From contig NZ_CP020660.1 of assembly GCF_002381345.1 (NCBI RefSeq), positions 1,054,001 to 1,118,000 on the forward strand: DNA of 64,000 nt. Direction: 5' to 3'. Each line of letters starts with the position of its first letter. The first letter of the stretch is position 1. The notes under the pieces were generated by a model. It was given only the letters and a program-made list of their open reading frames with translations, was not told where the DNA came from and did not search any database. This document shows, piece by piece, positions 51,855 to 62,132 of this stretch. Both the position numbers and the translations under genes were made by a program. The DNA comes from Candidatus Enterovibrio altilux (GTDB lineage: Bacteria; Pseudomonadota; Gammaproteobacteria; Enterobacterales; Vibrionaceae).

Positions 51855-53363
51855 ATGACAGGCAAAAATTTGGATATTATTGTTGTTGGTGGTGGCATCA
51901 ATGGTGCAGGTATCGCAGTAGATGCGGCAGGTAGAGGGTTAAGTGTTGGCCTATATGAAGCTGTAGATTTCGCTTCGGCAACATCATCGGCAAGTTCTAA
52001 GCTTATCCATGGTGGATTGCGCTATCTCGAACATTATGAGTTTCGGTTGGTGATTGAAGCATTGGCCGAACGTGAGATATTGTTAAAAAAAGCGCCATTT
52101 CTTGCATGGCCAATGCGCTTTCGCTTACCTCATCTCCCACATCTTCGTCCAGCATGGATGATTCGTATCGGTTTGTTTCTTTATGATAACCTTGGGAAGC
52201 GCATCACATTACCTGCAAGCAAAAGTATATCATTTGGTCAAAATTCTGTACTAAAACCGACGATAACTAAAGGCTTCGAATATTCAGATTGCTGGGTTGA
52301 CGATGCGCGACTAGTAATTTTGAATGTAATGGACGCGCAGGAGCGTGGCGCAGAAGTTCGTAACCGTTGTGTGGTTGAGCATGTTGAACGTAAAAATGGG
52401 CATTGGCATGTTGATATCTTCGACAGTATTCGTACAACGAGATTCAGTCGTACTAGCAAAGTACTGGTGAATGCTGCAGGGCCTTGGGTGAAACAGTTTT
52501 TTGATAAAAGTAGCTCGTTGACTTCACCTCGTAGTATTCGTTTGATCAAAGGAAGCCACATTATTGTGCCATGTGTGCATCACGAACCTCAGTCTTATAT
52601 TCTGCAAAATGAAGATGGTCGTATTATTTTTGTGCTCCCTTATCTCGATCGTTTTTCCATCATTGGTACGACAGACATGGAATACTATGGTGATCCACGT
52701 GCAGTAGAGATCGACGATAGTGAAACTATATATTTGTTGGATGTGTACAATCAAAATTTTAAAAAACAGATATCGACGGAGGATGTGGTATGGGCTTACA
52801 GTGGTGTGAGGCCTTTGTGTGATGATGAATCTAATTCACCTCAAACAATAACCCGAGATTATACTTTAGAGCTTGATGATAATGACGGTATTGCACCTAT
52901 ACTTTCTGTTTTTGGTGGCAAACTCACAACCTATCGTAAGCTTGCTGATGCTGCGTTGAAAAAGATGCAGCCATTTTTTCCTAATATGGGTGGAACTTGG
53001 ACGGCTGAGCAGGTTTTGCCAGGAGGCGAAAAAATTTCGTCATTTGCTGATGTGGAAGATATGTTGGCGAAAACCTTCCCATGGATGGACAGTTTTATGA
53101 TCCACCGCCTTGCGACGACATATGGGAGCCGAGTGTGGGTATGGATATCAGACGCGACATCGCAAAGCGATCTTGGATACGATTTTGGGGCAAGTTTATC
53201 GCAACGCGAGATTGATTACTTGATGGCAGCAGAGTATGTTGTCGAAGCTGAAGATTTGCTGTGGCGTCGAACCAAGCTTGGTCTTTACCTTAATCATGAA
53301 AGACAGAAACGTGTAAGCGAATATATTGCAAAAATGGCAGTGTCAGATGGCTTTATTTTTTAA
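51855..53363 (+). CDS. glpD: Aerobic glycerol-3-phosphate dehydrogenase GlpD, last residues supplied by an IS
   Basis: Peripheral membrane flavoenzyme that oxidises sn-glycerol 3-phosphate to DHAP and reduces ubiquinone/menaquinone. 502 residues (501 in E. coli). FAD fold VVGGGINGAGIAVDAAGRGL at 10-29; SSKLIHGGLRYLEHYEFRLV; RLIKGSHIIVP; YSGVRPLCDDES; VFGGKLTTYRKLAD; C-terminal DLLWRRTKLGLYLN. The final GFIF and stop lie inside the terminal repeat of the adjoining IS (53349-53367), so the native C-terminal residues were replaced. Probably still active, as the lost tail is poorly conserved. DHAP produced here feeds tpiA nearby. Confidence 0.95.
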   Translation: MTGKNLDIIVVGGGINGAGIAVDAAGRGLSVGLYEAVDFASATSSASSKLIHGGLRYLEHYEFRLVIEALAEREILLKKAPFLAWPMRFRLPHLPHLRPAWMIRIGLFLYDNLGKRITLPASKSISFGQNSVLKPTITKGFEYSDCWVDDARLVILNVMDAQERGAEVRNRCVVEHVERKNGHWHVDIFDSIRTTRFSRTSKVLVNAAGPWVKQFFDKSSSLTSPRSIRLIKGSHIIVPCVHHEPQSYILQNEDGRIIFVLPYLDRFSIIGTTDMEYYGDPRAVEIDDSETIYLLDVYNQNFKKQISTEDVVWAYSGVRPLCDDESNSPQTITRDYTLELDDNDGIAPILSVFGGKLTTYRKLADAALKKMQPFFPNMGGTWTAEQVLPGGEKISSFADVEDMLAKTFPWMDSFMIHRLATTYGSRVWVWISDATSQSDLGYDFGASLSQREIDYLMAAEYVVEAEDLLWRRTKLGLYLNHERQKRVSEYIAKMAVSDGFIF

Positions 53364-54180
53364 ATCATGGTAGTCATGGGAGACTCACATTTATTTAGCT
53401 ATTAAATTATTACAATGGTTTTCATGATTATACGAGTATTTTCAATGTCATTGAAATGTTTGTAAGGATGTATTAATTCTATTTGTCAACTGGCTTAACT
53501 ATCATTGTTATGCTCTCACTAGTTATGCATTAGTAAACGAGCTAAAACAGTTAACGTTATGTGCAAGACGAAGAATAAAAAACGCACCCAGCACTTGGCC
53601 ATTGATGCTATGGGACTCAAAGTTTATGGTGAAGGCGAATGAAAAGTAAAAAAATATTGCACAAACGGTAAAAACGTCGAGCCTAGCGTAAGTTACATTT
53701 GGTAATGAATATAAATACGCCTTAAATTATTGCTGCTAAGTTAAGTGCATCAAATGTAACTGATGGTAAAAGACTGCCTAATTTGCTCAAATAGACCCGT
53801 TGAAAAATCAATGAAATATTAGGCGATGATGCATATGATACTAGACAATAATACCACGAAGCCGTTCGTATTCAACAAACTGATTCCATTCGTCATACTG
53901 AGAAAAAAAGCAACTTTTTTAGGACGAAGTTATCTGCGTAATTTAGCGGTCCGTTACCATAAGTTATATAGCTCAAATCAGCATTGTAAAACGAGGTATG
54001 GTGACCATAAATGTTCTCTATTAAAAACAGCAATCATTCAAATTTAAAAATTTTTCAAGGGGGGCATTGAGTCTAAGGGATCACAACGCTTACTGAGGTA
54101 TGCCTATAAATAAAAGCGATTTTTTAATAGTGAATTATGTTGAGATTTGTTATCTGAACTCAAATTAAAAAACAAAGCCT
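53349..54180 (+). mobile_element. IS903-group element, plus, both termini present, 5' deletion
   Basis: Left end ggctttattttttaaatca overlaps the end of glpD. A deletion joins this directly to the catgggagac region (about 300 bases lost). Right end ...caaattaaaaaacaaagcc at 54180. Blocks HLAIDAMGLKVYGEGE (catalytic Asp present) and later ones are legible but out of frame with each other. Confidence 0.83.
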
Positions 54181-54261
54181 CAGAATGACTAAGTCATTTG
54201 TATTATTAAATTAATAAAGTTTGCCATGATGACACTGCGTTCAATGGATTTAATACATATC

Positions 54262-54291
54262 CAAAAAGGAGGTGCTAGCACTTCCTTTTTG
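54262..54291 (-). terminator. Intrinsic terminator of tpiA
   Basis: A 30-base near-perfect palindrome (caaaaaggag / cttcctttttg, centre gctagc), 28 bases past the tpiA stop. On the minus strand it ends in ctttttgg, giving the U-run. The palindrome may also act on plus-strand transcripts from the IS side. Confidence 0.85.
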
Positions 54292-54319
54292 ATGTGCTGT
54301 TTTCAAAGATTTATTTAAA

Positions 54320-55096
54320 TCAGTATGAATTTTTTGTATCAGCTGCTGCTTTTATAATGCTCACGAAGCTTTCAGCGTTCAGTGCTGCTCCGCCAATCAA
54401 TGCACCGTCGATATCTGGTTGTGCGAAGTATGCTGCTGCGTTTTCTAGCTTAACAGATCCCCCATATTGGATAATGACATTTTGCGCCACATCTTCACTC
54501 TTCTCTGCAATATATGCGCGTATTGCTGCGTGGATACGTTGTGCCTCTTTAGCTGTTGCTGCTTTACCTGTGCCGATAGCCCAGATTGGTTCGTATGCTA
54601 TAATAGCACCATGTAGTACTCTTACGTCTTGAATGTTAATAATCGCATCTAATTGACGTGCGCATACAGCTAGTGTCTCGTTAGCTGCGTTTTGTGCGTC
54701 AGATTCGCCGATACATAGAACAGGAATCAGACCGTTTTTTTTTAAAAGAATAAATTTTTTTGCAATGAACTCGTCAGATTCTTTATGGTATTCGCGACGC
54801 TCTGAGTGACCGATAATAATGTGGGTTACACCGAAGTCTTTTAGCATCTCTAAAGAAATGTCACCAGTGAATGCTCCACTTAGGTGAATGTCAACGTTTT
54901 GTGCACCCAGAGTGACTTTGCTTTCAGCTTTGCCTAGAAGTTGCTCTGCTAGATCTAAGTACATGACAGGAGGTGCGATTGCAACATCAACACCTTCAAC
55001 ACCATTTAATCCAGTTGCAAGGTTTTTAATAAGCTTTGCTACCATTGTTTTGTTACCGTTAAGTTTCCAATTACCCATTACTAGTGGACGTCGCAT
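54320..55096 (-). CDS. tpiA: Triosephosphate isomerase
   Basis: Interconverts DHAP and glyceraldehyde 3-phosphate. 258 residues from ATG 55096 ([16 protein letters not shown]); ggag lies 8 bases upstream. The ATG 21 bases earlier is rejected because the protein N-terminus matches the family exactly. Catalytic Lys in WKLNG, His in [12 protein letters not shown], Glu in [15 protein letters not shown]; phosphate loop [16 protein letters not shown]. Close to Vibrio-type TpiA in the loop-6 region. Single gene with its own terminator. Confidence 0.96.
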   Translation of the reverse strand: MRRPLVMGNWKLNGNKTMVAKLIKNLATGLNGVEGVDVAIAPPVMYLDLAEQLLGKAESKVTLGAQNVDIHLSGAFTGDISLEMLKDFGVTHIIIGHSERREYHKESDEFIAKKFILLKKNGLIPVLCIGESDAQNAANETLAVCARQLDAIINIQDVRVLHGAIIAYEPIWAIGTGKAATAKEAQRIHAAIRAYIAEKSEDVAQNVIIQYGGSVKLENAAAYFAQPDIDGALIGGAALNAESFVSIIKAAADTKNSY

Positions 55097-55399
55097 AGGA
55101 ATGTCTCCATAATTCAATTATTACGATCAACGGTGGGAAATGATAGCAGAAAATTAGCTAGCATCACCCGCTCAAAATCAACTGAGATTATTTGTACGTA
55201 TTGCATGTGTAGTTATGAACCTTTGAATGATAGATCTTCGGCTGGTCACTCTGCAAGTGTACCATTGAGCAGCGCAACTTATGCTGAATTAACTTAAAGA
55301 TGCAGGCTGAAACATCTTAATGTTATAAGTTTTTCTAGACGTTTAGAAACTTATTGTCTTTCATAAGTATCCTATCGAATTTAGATTTGGGCTATAAAG
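55097..55399. other. Spacer upstream of tpiA
   Basis: About 300 bases containing the tpiA promoter region (minus strand). No clear boxes. Nothing else recognised. Confidence 0.4.
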
Positions 55400-56342
55400 A
55401 GCTTTTATTTTCTAAATAAGAGAACTAAATTTTTACTCAAAACTCTATACATCTAGGATAACTTAAATATTTGATTATGGAATCAAACTAAGCAGGTAAA
55501 AATAAAAGGCTTCGTTTATTGAGTGATTTAGTCATTACGACGCCCCGCATAGTGGAATGCGTATTTTCAATGCCATTGAGGCGTTTGCAAGGATTCATTA
55601 ATTCTGTTTTTAAATTTACTTAATCATCGTTGTTATGCTCTCACTATGCATGCATTAGCAAGCGCGAGAAAAGGTTAACGTCACGTTCAAGACTATGACT
55701 AAAGAAACCATCCAGCACTTAGCTATTGAGACTACAGGACTCAAAGTTTACGATGAATGCGTATGATAAGTAAAAAAGCATAGCACTGATGAAAAATGGT
55801 GAGTTTGGCGCAAGTTACATTGAGAGTAGATATAAATACATATGAAATCATTGCTGTTGAGTTGAGTGTATCAAGTTTGATTAGCGGTGAAGTGCAACCT
55901 AACTTGCTCCAACAGCCCTTCAGTAAAATCAATGAAATATTAACTAATGGTGCTTACGACACCAGATAATGTTACGAAACTATTCGTATTCAACGAATGA
56001 TTTCACTCAACTCACTAAGAAAAGAAGCAATGTTTGGGAACCGAGGTTATTCGCGCAATTGAACGGTCAGCTACTAGAAATGATACGGTTTAAATCGGCA
56101 TGTTAAAACGAGGTATAGTTACCATAAACGTCCCCTATCAAAAACGGCAATGTTTCGAGTCAACAAATTCCTTTGAGGAACATTGAACTTAAGAAATTAT
56201 AATGCTCAGATTAGCGAATCGTACGCCATAATGAAAGCATTACATAAGCTGACCGGGCTAGATATGCCTAATACGAAAGCGATTGTTTAATCGTTAATCA
56301 TGTTGAAATGTGTTATTTGAACTTGAATTAAGAAACAGAGCC
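55400..56342 (+). mobile_element. IS903-group element, plus, 5' deletion
   Basis: Left end agcttttattttctaaataag. About 100 bases missing between aatatttgattatgg and the NQTKQ block. Right end ...gaattaagaaacagagcc. The transposase is frameshifted; the first Asp is replaced (IDST to IETT). Confidence 0.8.
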
Positions 56343-56552
56343 GTATGTTTGCTATAGGCCCGATTTGTGAGTATAATTATGGTGACTTATTCATAATGAA
56401 GTTTTAGACGTAGTAGCAAATCACTGTGATCAGTTTTTAAAGGTTTTCCGTATCGAAACAATAGCGTCAATTAAGCCTTTTACGTTGGTTAAATATGCAT
56501 AGCCGGCGTGTAGTCATGCTAGCTGTCTCTCTATTAATGGAAATAGCAAAAT

Positions 56553-57602
56553 ATGAGTAATTCAGTGACTAAACCTATTGTACTCAGCGGGGTTCAACCG
56601 TCAGGTGCACTCAGTATTGGTAACTACATCGGTGCTTTGCGTCAGTGGGAACAAATGCAAGATGACTATGATTGCCAATATTGTATTGTTGATTTGCACG
56701 CCATTACTGTTCGCCAGGAGGCAGAGAGGCTGCGCAAAGATACACTTGACTCGCTAGCACTTTGCCTGGCTGTTGGTATAACGCCAGAAAAAAGTAATTT
56801 ATTTATCCAGTCTCACGTACCAGAGCATGCGCAACTTGGTTGGGTATTGAGTTGTTATACCCAAATGGGTGAACTTAATCGTATGACTCAGTTTAAAGAT
56901 AAATCATCTCGGCATGCCGAAAATATTAATGTGGGCTTATTCGGCTACCCTGTATTGATGGCTGCAGATATCCTGATATATCAGGCGAATAAAGTACCAG
57001 TTGGTTATGACCAGAAACAACATATTGAGCTTGCGCGTGATATTGCGAACCGTTTTAATAGTATTTATGGTGATATATTTATCGTGCCAGAACCGTATAT
57101 TCCATCAGTAGGCGCGCGTGTGATGAGCCTTCAAAACCCGGCTAAAAAAATGTCGAAGTCTGACGACAATCGTAATAATGTGATTGGTTTGCTTGAAGAT
57201 CCTAAGTCTATTGCTAAGAAAATTAAGCGTGCCATAACGGATTCTGAAAAACCACCACGGATACTGTTTGATATCGATAATAAACTTGGTGTTGCAAATT
57301 TAATGAGTTTGCTGTCCGTAGCCACGGGTAAAACGTTTGCAGAGATTGAAGCTGATTATATTGATAAAATGTATGCGCACTTGAAAACAGATACTGCCGA
57401 TGCGGTTATTGCGATGCTTGAACCTGTACAACAACGTTACGCTGCGTTCCGTCAAGATCGTGCGTATTTGGATCAGGTAATGAAAACGGGTGCAGAAAAA
57501 GCTTCTATAAGGGCTGTCATGACATTGACAAAAGTGTATGACGTAGTAGGTTTTGTTACTCACCCACAGGTGAAACGTATTTTTGAGTCATGTACTCCAT
57601 GA
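56553..57602 (+). CDS. trpS: Tryptophanyl-tRNA synthetase
   Basis: Class Ic synthetase charging tRNA-Trp. 349 residues (334 in E. coli). HIGH-type motif [52 protein letters not shown] in [15 protein letters not shown]. Start ATG 56553 gives the standard N-terminal [15 protein letters not shown]. It normally ends the dam-rpe-gph-trpS operon; here it is alone with IS on both sides, so the operon has been broken by rearrangement. Confidence 0.97.
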   Translation: MSNSVTKPIVLSGVQPSGALSIGNYIGALRQWEQMQDDYDCQYCIVDLHAITVRQEAERLRKDTLDSLALCLAVGITPEKSNLFIQSHVPEHAQLGWVLSCYTQMGELNRMTQFKDKSSRHAENINVGLFGYPVLMAADILIYQANKVPVGYDQKQHIELARDIANRFNSIYGDIFIVPEPYIPSVGARVMSLQNPAKKMSKSDDNRNNVIGLLEDPKSIAKKIKRAITDSEKPPRILFDIDNKLGVANLMSLLSVATGKTFAEIEADYIDKMYAHLKTDTADAVIAMLEPVQQRYAAFRQDRAYLDQVMKTGAEKASIRAVMTLTKVYDVVGFVTHPQVKRIFESCTP

Positions 57603-57653
57603 ACTGAGTTTAGTGTAATGTACCCACTAAAAATGCGATGTGTATTCGTAAAT

Positions 57654-58673
57654 GGCTTTGTTTTTTTAATCTAAGTTGCGTGCTATCTTAGGCTCAATAT
57701 CCCTCCCAGTAGTTTGTTGACTCGAACCACTTCTGTCTTTATTAGGGACCGCTTGTAGTAACCGGTTTTATTTTTTAAATAAGTAAACTAAATTATCAAT
57801 CAACACTTTAAAAAATTAATTTTACTTAAATATTCAAGTCTATGAAGAATCTTTGTTACAAAATAACTAACTGAACTTAATACAATCAAGCTTTACTCAA
57901 GCGTGGCTCACTAATATCCTGGATTGATGAAGAAGTCATTTTGCTATGGAGTTAGACTAAACTGGGTAATCATAAGGGACTTCGTTTTATTTAGTTACTT
58001 AGCCATTACGGCGGCTCTCATGGTAAATGCTTATTTTCAATGCCATTGAGGTCTGCAAAATTAATTAATTTTGTTTTTACATTTGCTCAACTGCCGTTGT
58101 TATGTCCTCATTATTCATGCATTAGTAAGCGAACCAAAATAGTTAACGTCACGTTCAAGACGAAGAATAAGGGAAGCATCCAGCACTTAGCCATTGATGC
58201 TATGGGGCTCAAAGTCTGTAGTGAAGGAGAATGAAAAGTACAAAAGCATGGTATTGATGGAAAACGGCGAGTCTGGCGTAAGCTATGTTTAGCGGCAGAG
58301 ATAAGTGCGCATGAAATCATTGCTGCTGGGTTAAGTGTATCAAATGTGACTGACGGTAAAGTGTTACCTAACTGCCTCAAACAGACCCACAAAAAAATGA
58401 ATGAAATATCAGTTTAGGGTGCTCACAACACTAGACAATATTACGAAACCGTTCGCCTTAAACGAACGGTTCCACTCATCCCATCAAAAAAGGCGTACTT
58501 GTTGGGAACGCGGTTATCTGCGTAATTTAGCGGTCAGTTACCAGAAGTTATACGGTTCAAATTAGCATTGAAAAACGGGGTATGGCTGCCATAAATTTTT
58601 CTTATCAGAGACGGAAATGTTTTGAGTTAAAAATTTTTTGAAAGAGATATGGAGCTTAAGAGATAACAAAGCC
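57654..58673 (+). mobile_element. IS903-group element, plus, with shortened inverted 3' tail, 3' end truncated
   Basis: 57654-57763 is an inverted 3' end with an internal deletion, and gtaacc/ggtttta (57763/57764) is the recurring junction. The plus transposase follows, with blocks VNVTFKTKNKGSIQHLAI, DAMGLKVCSEGE. It stops after aagagataacaaagcc, where an aacaaagcc terminus abuts about 190 bases too early. Confidence 0.78.
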
Positions 58674-58960
58674 CAGCTAGAAGGGAAATAACAGAGAAGC
58701 ATAATCGGATATCATAGCGATTCAATGTAATTATATATTTTATGGTGGTAACATTCCAATTTTAAACATAATGAGCTTATGGGTGAGTCGTAAGTGAATG
58801 AGAGTACATACGTGAGAATAAGTGGTTTTTACCATAAGTAACTTCAGTAAAACAAAAGAGATGGTAGACTTTCCACAAAACTTCAGTTTTAACGAGTCGC
58901 ACAAAATAAATTTAGCACTGTTGATGTAGAAGAACTAATAAAATATACATCGACAACAGT

Positions 58961-59407
58961 ATGTTAAAAGTACGTCACGCAGTAAAAGCAGCTGGTTGGT
59001 TGGTTATTGCTGATAACTCAGACTTGGAAATGGATGACTTAAAGGACGTACCAGACATATATAGTCACGTTATGCAAGGGAAGACAGGAACATCCGCGTA
59101 AGTATGGGAAGTCGACTAGCGAATGTGACTGATGCACCGATAAAAGTCTTAGCGCGTTTTTTCATTGCGTGTTGGTGTGCATGTATTACGCTGATGCCTT
59201 TATTCTATTAGTTGCCATGAAATATTTAAAAACATCATTGCACGTGAAACACTCGGTTTTCATGACTTCGATTATTACTTTGTGGTTTGGTTTGAAGGAC
59301 AAGGATGTGTATGAACAAACATTAAGCTTGAAACAAAAACACTACTTTTTCACCGTGACCAAGCATTGCATGTCCTATTCGCTGCAATTGATAAAATAAT
59401 GAAGTAA
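58961..59407 (+). pseudogene. rdgB: XTP/dITP pyrophosphatase RdgB, pseudogene
   Basis: House-cleaning enzyme hydrolysing deaminated purine triphosphates. Readable: LKVRHAVKAAGWLVIADNSD, LEMDDLKDVPDIYS (family: [30 protein letters not shown]), stop at 59099; then in other frames FKNIIARETLGFHDF and finally HRDQALHVLFAAIDKIMK, stop (family: SHRGQAL-LL...). The substrate-binding SHR is present as FHR, and the GFGYDP motif is broken (GFHDFDY). About 40 residues of the N-terminus (SGN-GK motif) are missing. It ends 7 bases before hemW, the conserved rdgB-hemW order. Confidence 0.85.
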
Positions 59408-59414
59408 TTTTTTT

Positions 59415-60581
59415 ATGTCTGACTGCAATATAGATACAACAATTCCACTGAGCTTGTATGTTCACATTCCATGGTGTGTGCATAAATGTCCCTATTGTGA
59501 TTTTAATTCGCACGTTTTAAAAGGCGACATACCGGAGCATAACTACATTAATGCACTGCTTGATGATTTGCACGTTGACCTTGCGTACTTTAATGGCGCT
59601 AGCGAACGCGAGTTACACTCAATTTTTATTGGTGGTGGTACGCCAAGCTTGATGTCTCCAGAAGAAATTTCACGGTTATTAATTGGCATTAACGCACAGG
59701 TCTCGCTTAAAGACGACATTGAAATCACTATGGAGGCTAACCCTGGTACCATTGAGGCAGATAAATTTATTGCGTATCGAAGTATTGGCATAAACCAAAT
59801 TTCCATTGGCATACAAAGTTTTGATGACCAACAGCTCAAACTTCTTGCCCGTATCCATGACTCTGAAGAAGCAAAGCGTGCTGTTAAACTGGCTCATGAA
59901 GCTGGATTAAACAGCTTTAATCTCGATTTGATGCATGGCTTGCCAGCTCAATCTATCGATAGTGCGCTAGATGATCTAAAACAAGCGATTGCACTCGACC
60001 CGCCTCACCTTTCGTGGTACCAGCTTACTATAGAGCCAAATACATTATATTATTCTAAACGGCCAACATTACCTAATGATGATGACTTGTGGAATATTTT
60101 CGAACAAGGGTATGCGCTGCTTACCGATGCGGGGTATGTGCAATACGAAACATCTGGATACAGTAAACCTGGTTATCAATGCCAACATAATTTGAATTAC
60201 TGGCGTTTTGGAGACTACATTGGCATTGGTTGTGGTGCTCATGGCAAAATCACAGACAGTTCGGGTACTGTACATCGAACAGTAAAAGTGAAGTATCCAC
60301 GCGGGTATCTCAACCATGAAAAAGAATACCGCAGTGAGTTGCATATAGTAGAGACAAATGAACTACCATTAGAATTTTTTATGAACAGATTTCGATTAGT
60401 CGAGGCATGTCCCAAAAAAGACTTCAATGCTCGCACTGGCTTAGCACTGAATGTCATTCAAACAGCCGTCGATAATGCCCTGAAACAGGATCTTCTTAGT
60501 GAAACAGAGACCCACTGGCAAGTCACACAAAAAGGCCGTTTATTTTTGAATGACTTACTCATAGTGTTCATTAACGAATAA
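59415..60581 (+). CDS. hemW: HemW, radical-SAM haem chaperone-like protein
   Basis: Radical SAM protein of the HemN-like group that binds haem and is proposed to deliver it to respiratory proteins; it is not a coproporphyrinogen oxidase. 388 residues (378 in E. coli). The 4Fe-4S motif C-x3-C-x2-C is CVHKCPYC at 21-28 (HemN itself has a further Cys, absent here). IFIGGGTPSLMS and ITMEANPGT follow, then NQISIGIQSFDD, FNLDLMHGLP and YWRFGDYIGIGCGAHGK. Downstream of dead rdgB, and probably cotranscribed with it. Confidence 0.94.
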   Translation: MSDCNIDTTIPLSLYVHIPWCVHKCPYCDFNSHVLKGDIPEHNYINALLDDLHVDLAYFNGASERELHSIFIGGGTPSLMSPEEISRLLIGINAQVSLKDDIEITMEANPGTIEADKFIAYRSIGINQISIGIQSFDDQQLKLLARIHDSEEAKRAVKLAHEAGLNSFNLDLMHGLPAQSIDSALDDLKQAIALDPPHLSWYQLTIEPNTLYYSKRPTLPNDDDLWNIFEQGYALLTDAGYVQYETSGYSKPGYQCQHNLNYWRFGDYIGIGCGAHGKITDSSGTVHRTVKVKYPRGYLNHEKEYRSELHIVETNELPLEFFMNRFRLVEACPKKDFNARTGLALNVIQTAVDNALKQDLLSETETHWQVTQKGRLFLNDLLIVFINE

Positions 60582-60611
60582 AAGTAGCGTACTTCGCTGC
60601 CTTTATACACA

Positions 60612-61882
60612 GGCTTTGTTTCCTAATTCGAGTGCAGATAACATATCTTAACATGATTCACTATGGGACAATCGCTTTCGTGTTATACCTGTTTAGTCCT
60701 GTCAGCTTATTTAACGTTTTTATTATGGCAGGTTTCGCTAATTTGAGCCGCATGATTCTTTAGGCTTGATGTTCTTTTTAGTAGTTTCTTGACTCAAACC
60801 ATTGCTGTCTCTGCTAGGGAACGTTTATAGTAACCCATTTTATTTGCTAAATTAGGAAATTAAATTGTCAAGCAACATTTGAAACAGCTAGGTTAACTTA
60901 ATTATTCATGTCTATGCATAAATTTCGTTACAGAATAACTAACTGGAAGCAGTATAATCAAGCTTTACTTAATAGTGGCTCACTCATATTCTGGATTAAT
61001 GAATAAGTCATTTTGCTATGGGATGACACTAAACTGGGTAATCATGAGGGACTTTGTTTATTTAGTGATTTAGCCATTACGGCTGCCCTCATGATAAATG
61101 CATATTTTCAATGCCATTGAGGTCTACAAGAGTTAATTAAATTTGTTTTTTATATTTGTTCAACTGCCATTGTGATGTCTTCATTATTCATGCATTAGTA
61201 AGCGAGCCAAAATAGTTAACGTCACGTTCAAGACGAAAAATAAGGGAAGCATCCAGCACTTAGTCATTGATGCTACAGGGCTCAAAATTTATAGCAAAGA
61301 AGAATAGAAGGTAAAAAAGTATAGCACTGATGGGAAATGGTGAGTTTGGTGCAAGTGACATATAGAAATAGATATAAATGCGTATACAATCATTGCTTTC
61401 GAATTAAGTGCATCAATGTCACTGATGTTGAAGTGCTACCTAATTTGCTCAAACAGACCCGTCAAAAAATCAATAAAATATCAGTTTGTAGTGCTTGCGA
61501 ATCAGACAATATTATGAAATCGTTCGTATTAAATGAACGGTTCCACTCATTCCACCAAGAAAAGAAATAATTTTTTTGAAACAAGATCATCCGCGTAATT
61601 TAGCGGTCAGTTACCATAAGTTATAAGGTTCAAATAAAGAATGCAAAACAATGCATATTTACCATAAGTGCTCCCTATCAGAGACGGCAATGTTTCGAAT
61701 CAAAAAATTATAGGGAGGACATTGAGCCTAAGGAATCATAATGTTAAAATTAGTAAACTTATACCATAATAAAAGCGTTAATTAAGTTGACAGGACTAGC
61801 CGTGCCTAAGATGAAAGCGATTGTCTCATAGTAAATCATGCTTGGGGTTTGCTATATGAATTCAAATTAGAAAACTAAGCCC
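60612..61882 (+). mobile_element. IS903-group element, plus, with inverted 3' tail (long-repeat form)
   Basis: 60612-60834 is the inverted 3' end (ggctttgtttcctaattcga), one of the cleanest. The junction gtaaccc/attttat is slightly altered. A full plus copy runs to the right end ...caaattagaaaactaagcc at 61882. Both outer borders are 3' ends. Confidence 0.8.
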
Positions 61883-61972
61883 ATTATAGACCTTAATATT
61901 TGAGTGATCCTAGCTGTTCAGAGCGTAGATTAATAAGTTAATTCTCTGATTTAGAAAATAAAATTTGGTATT
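61883..61972 (-). mobile_element. IS903-group element, 5'-end fragment
   Basis: The first 90 bases of the element, inverted, abutting the preceding copy without spacer (attatagaccttaatatttg ... gatttagaaaataaaa). Confidence 0.65.
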
Positions 61973-62132
61973 CTACGATAGATTCATAAAAGTAATCGAT
62001 TGAATTTTTAATTCAGATTAGAATATCTTTTATTTTAATGTAAAGTTTCACTGTGTCTGGGTCTTTGAAAAATACTCATTATCTGGTTATTTTACTAAAG
62101 ATTTTAGCCTCACAGTTAAAGAGATGAGAACA

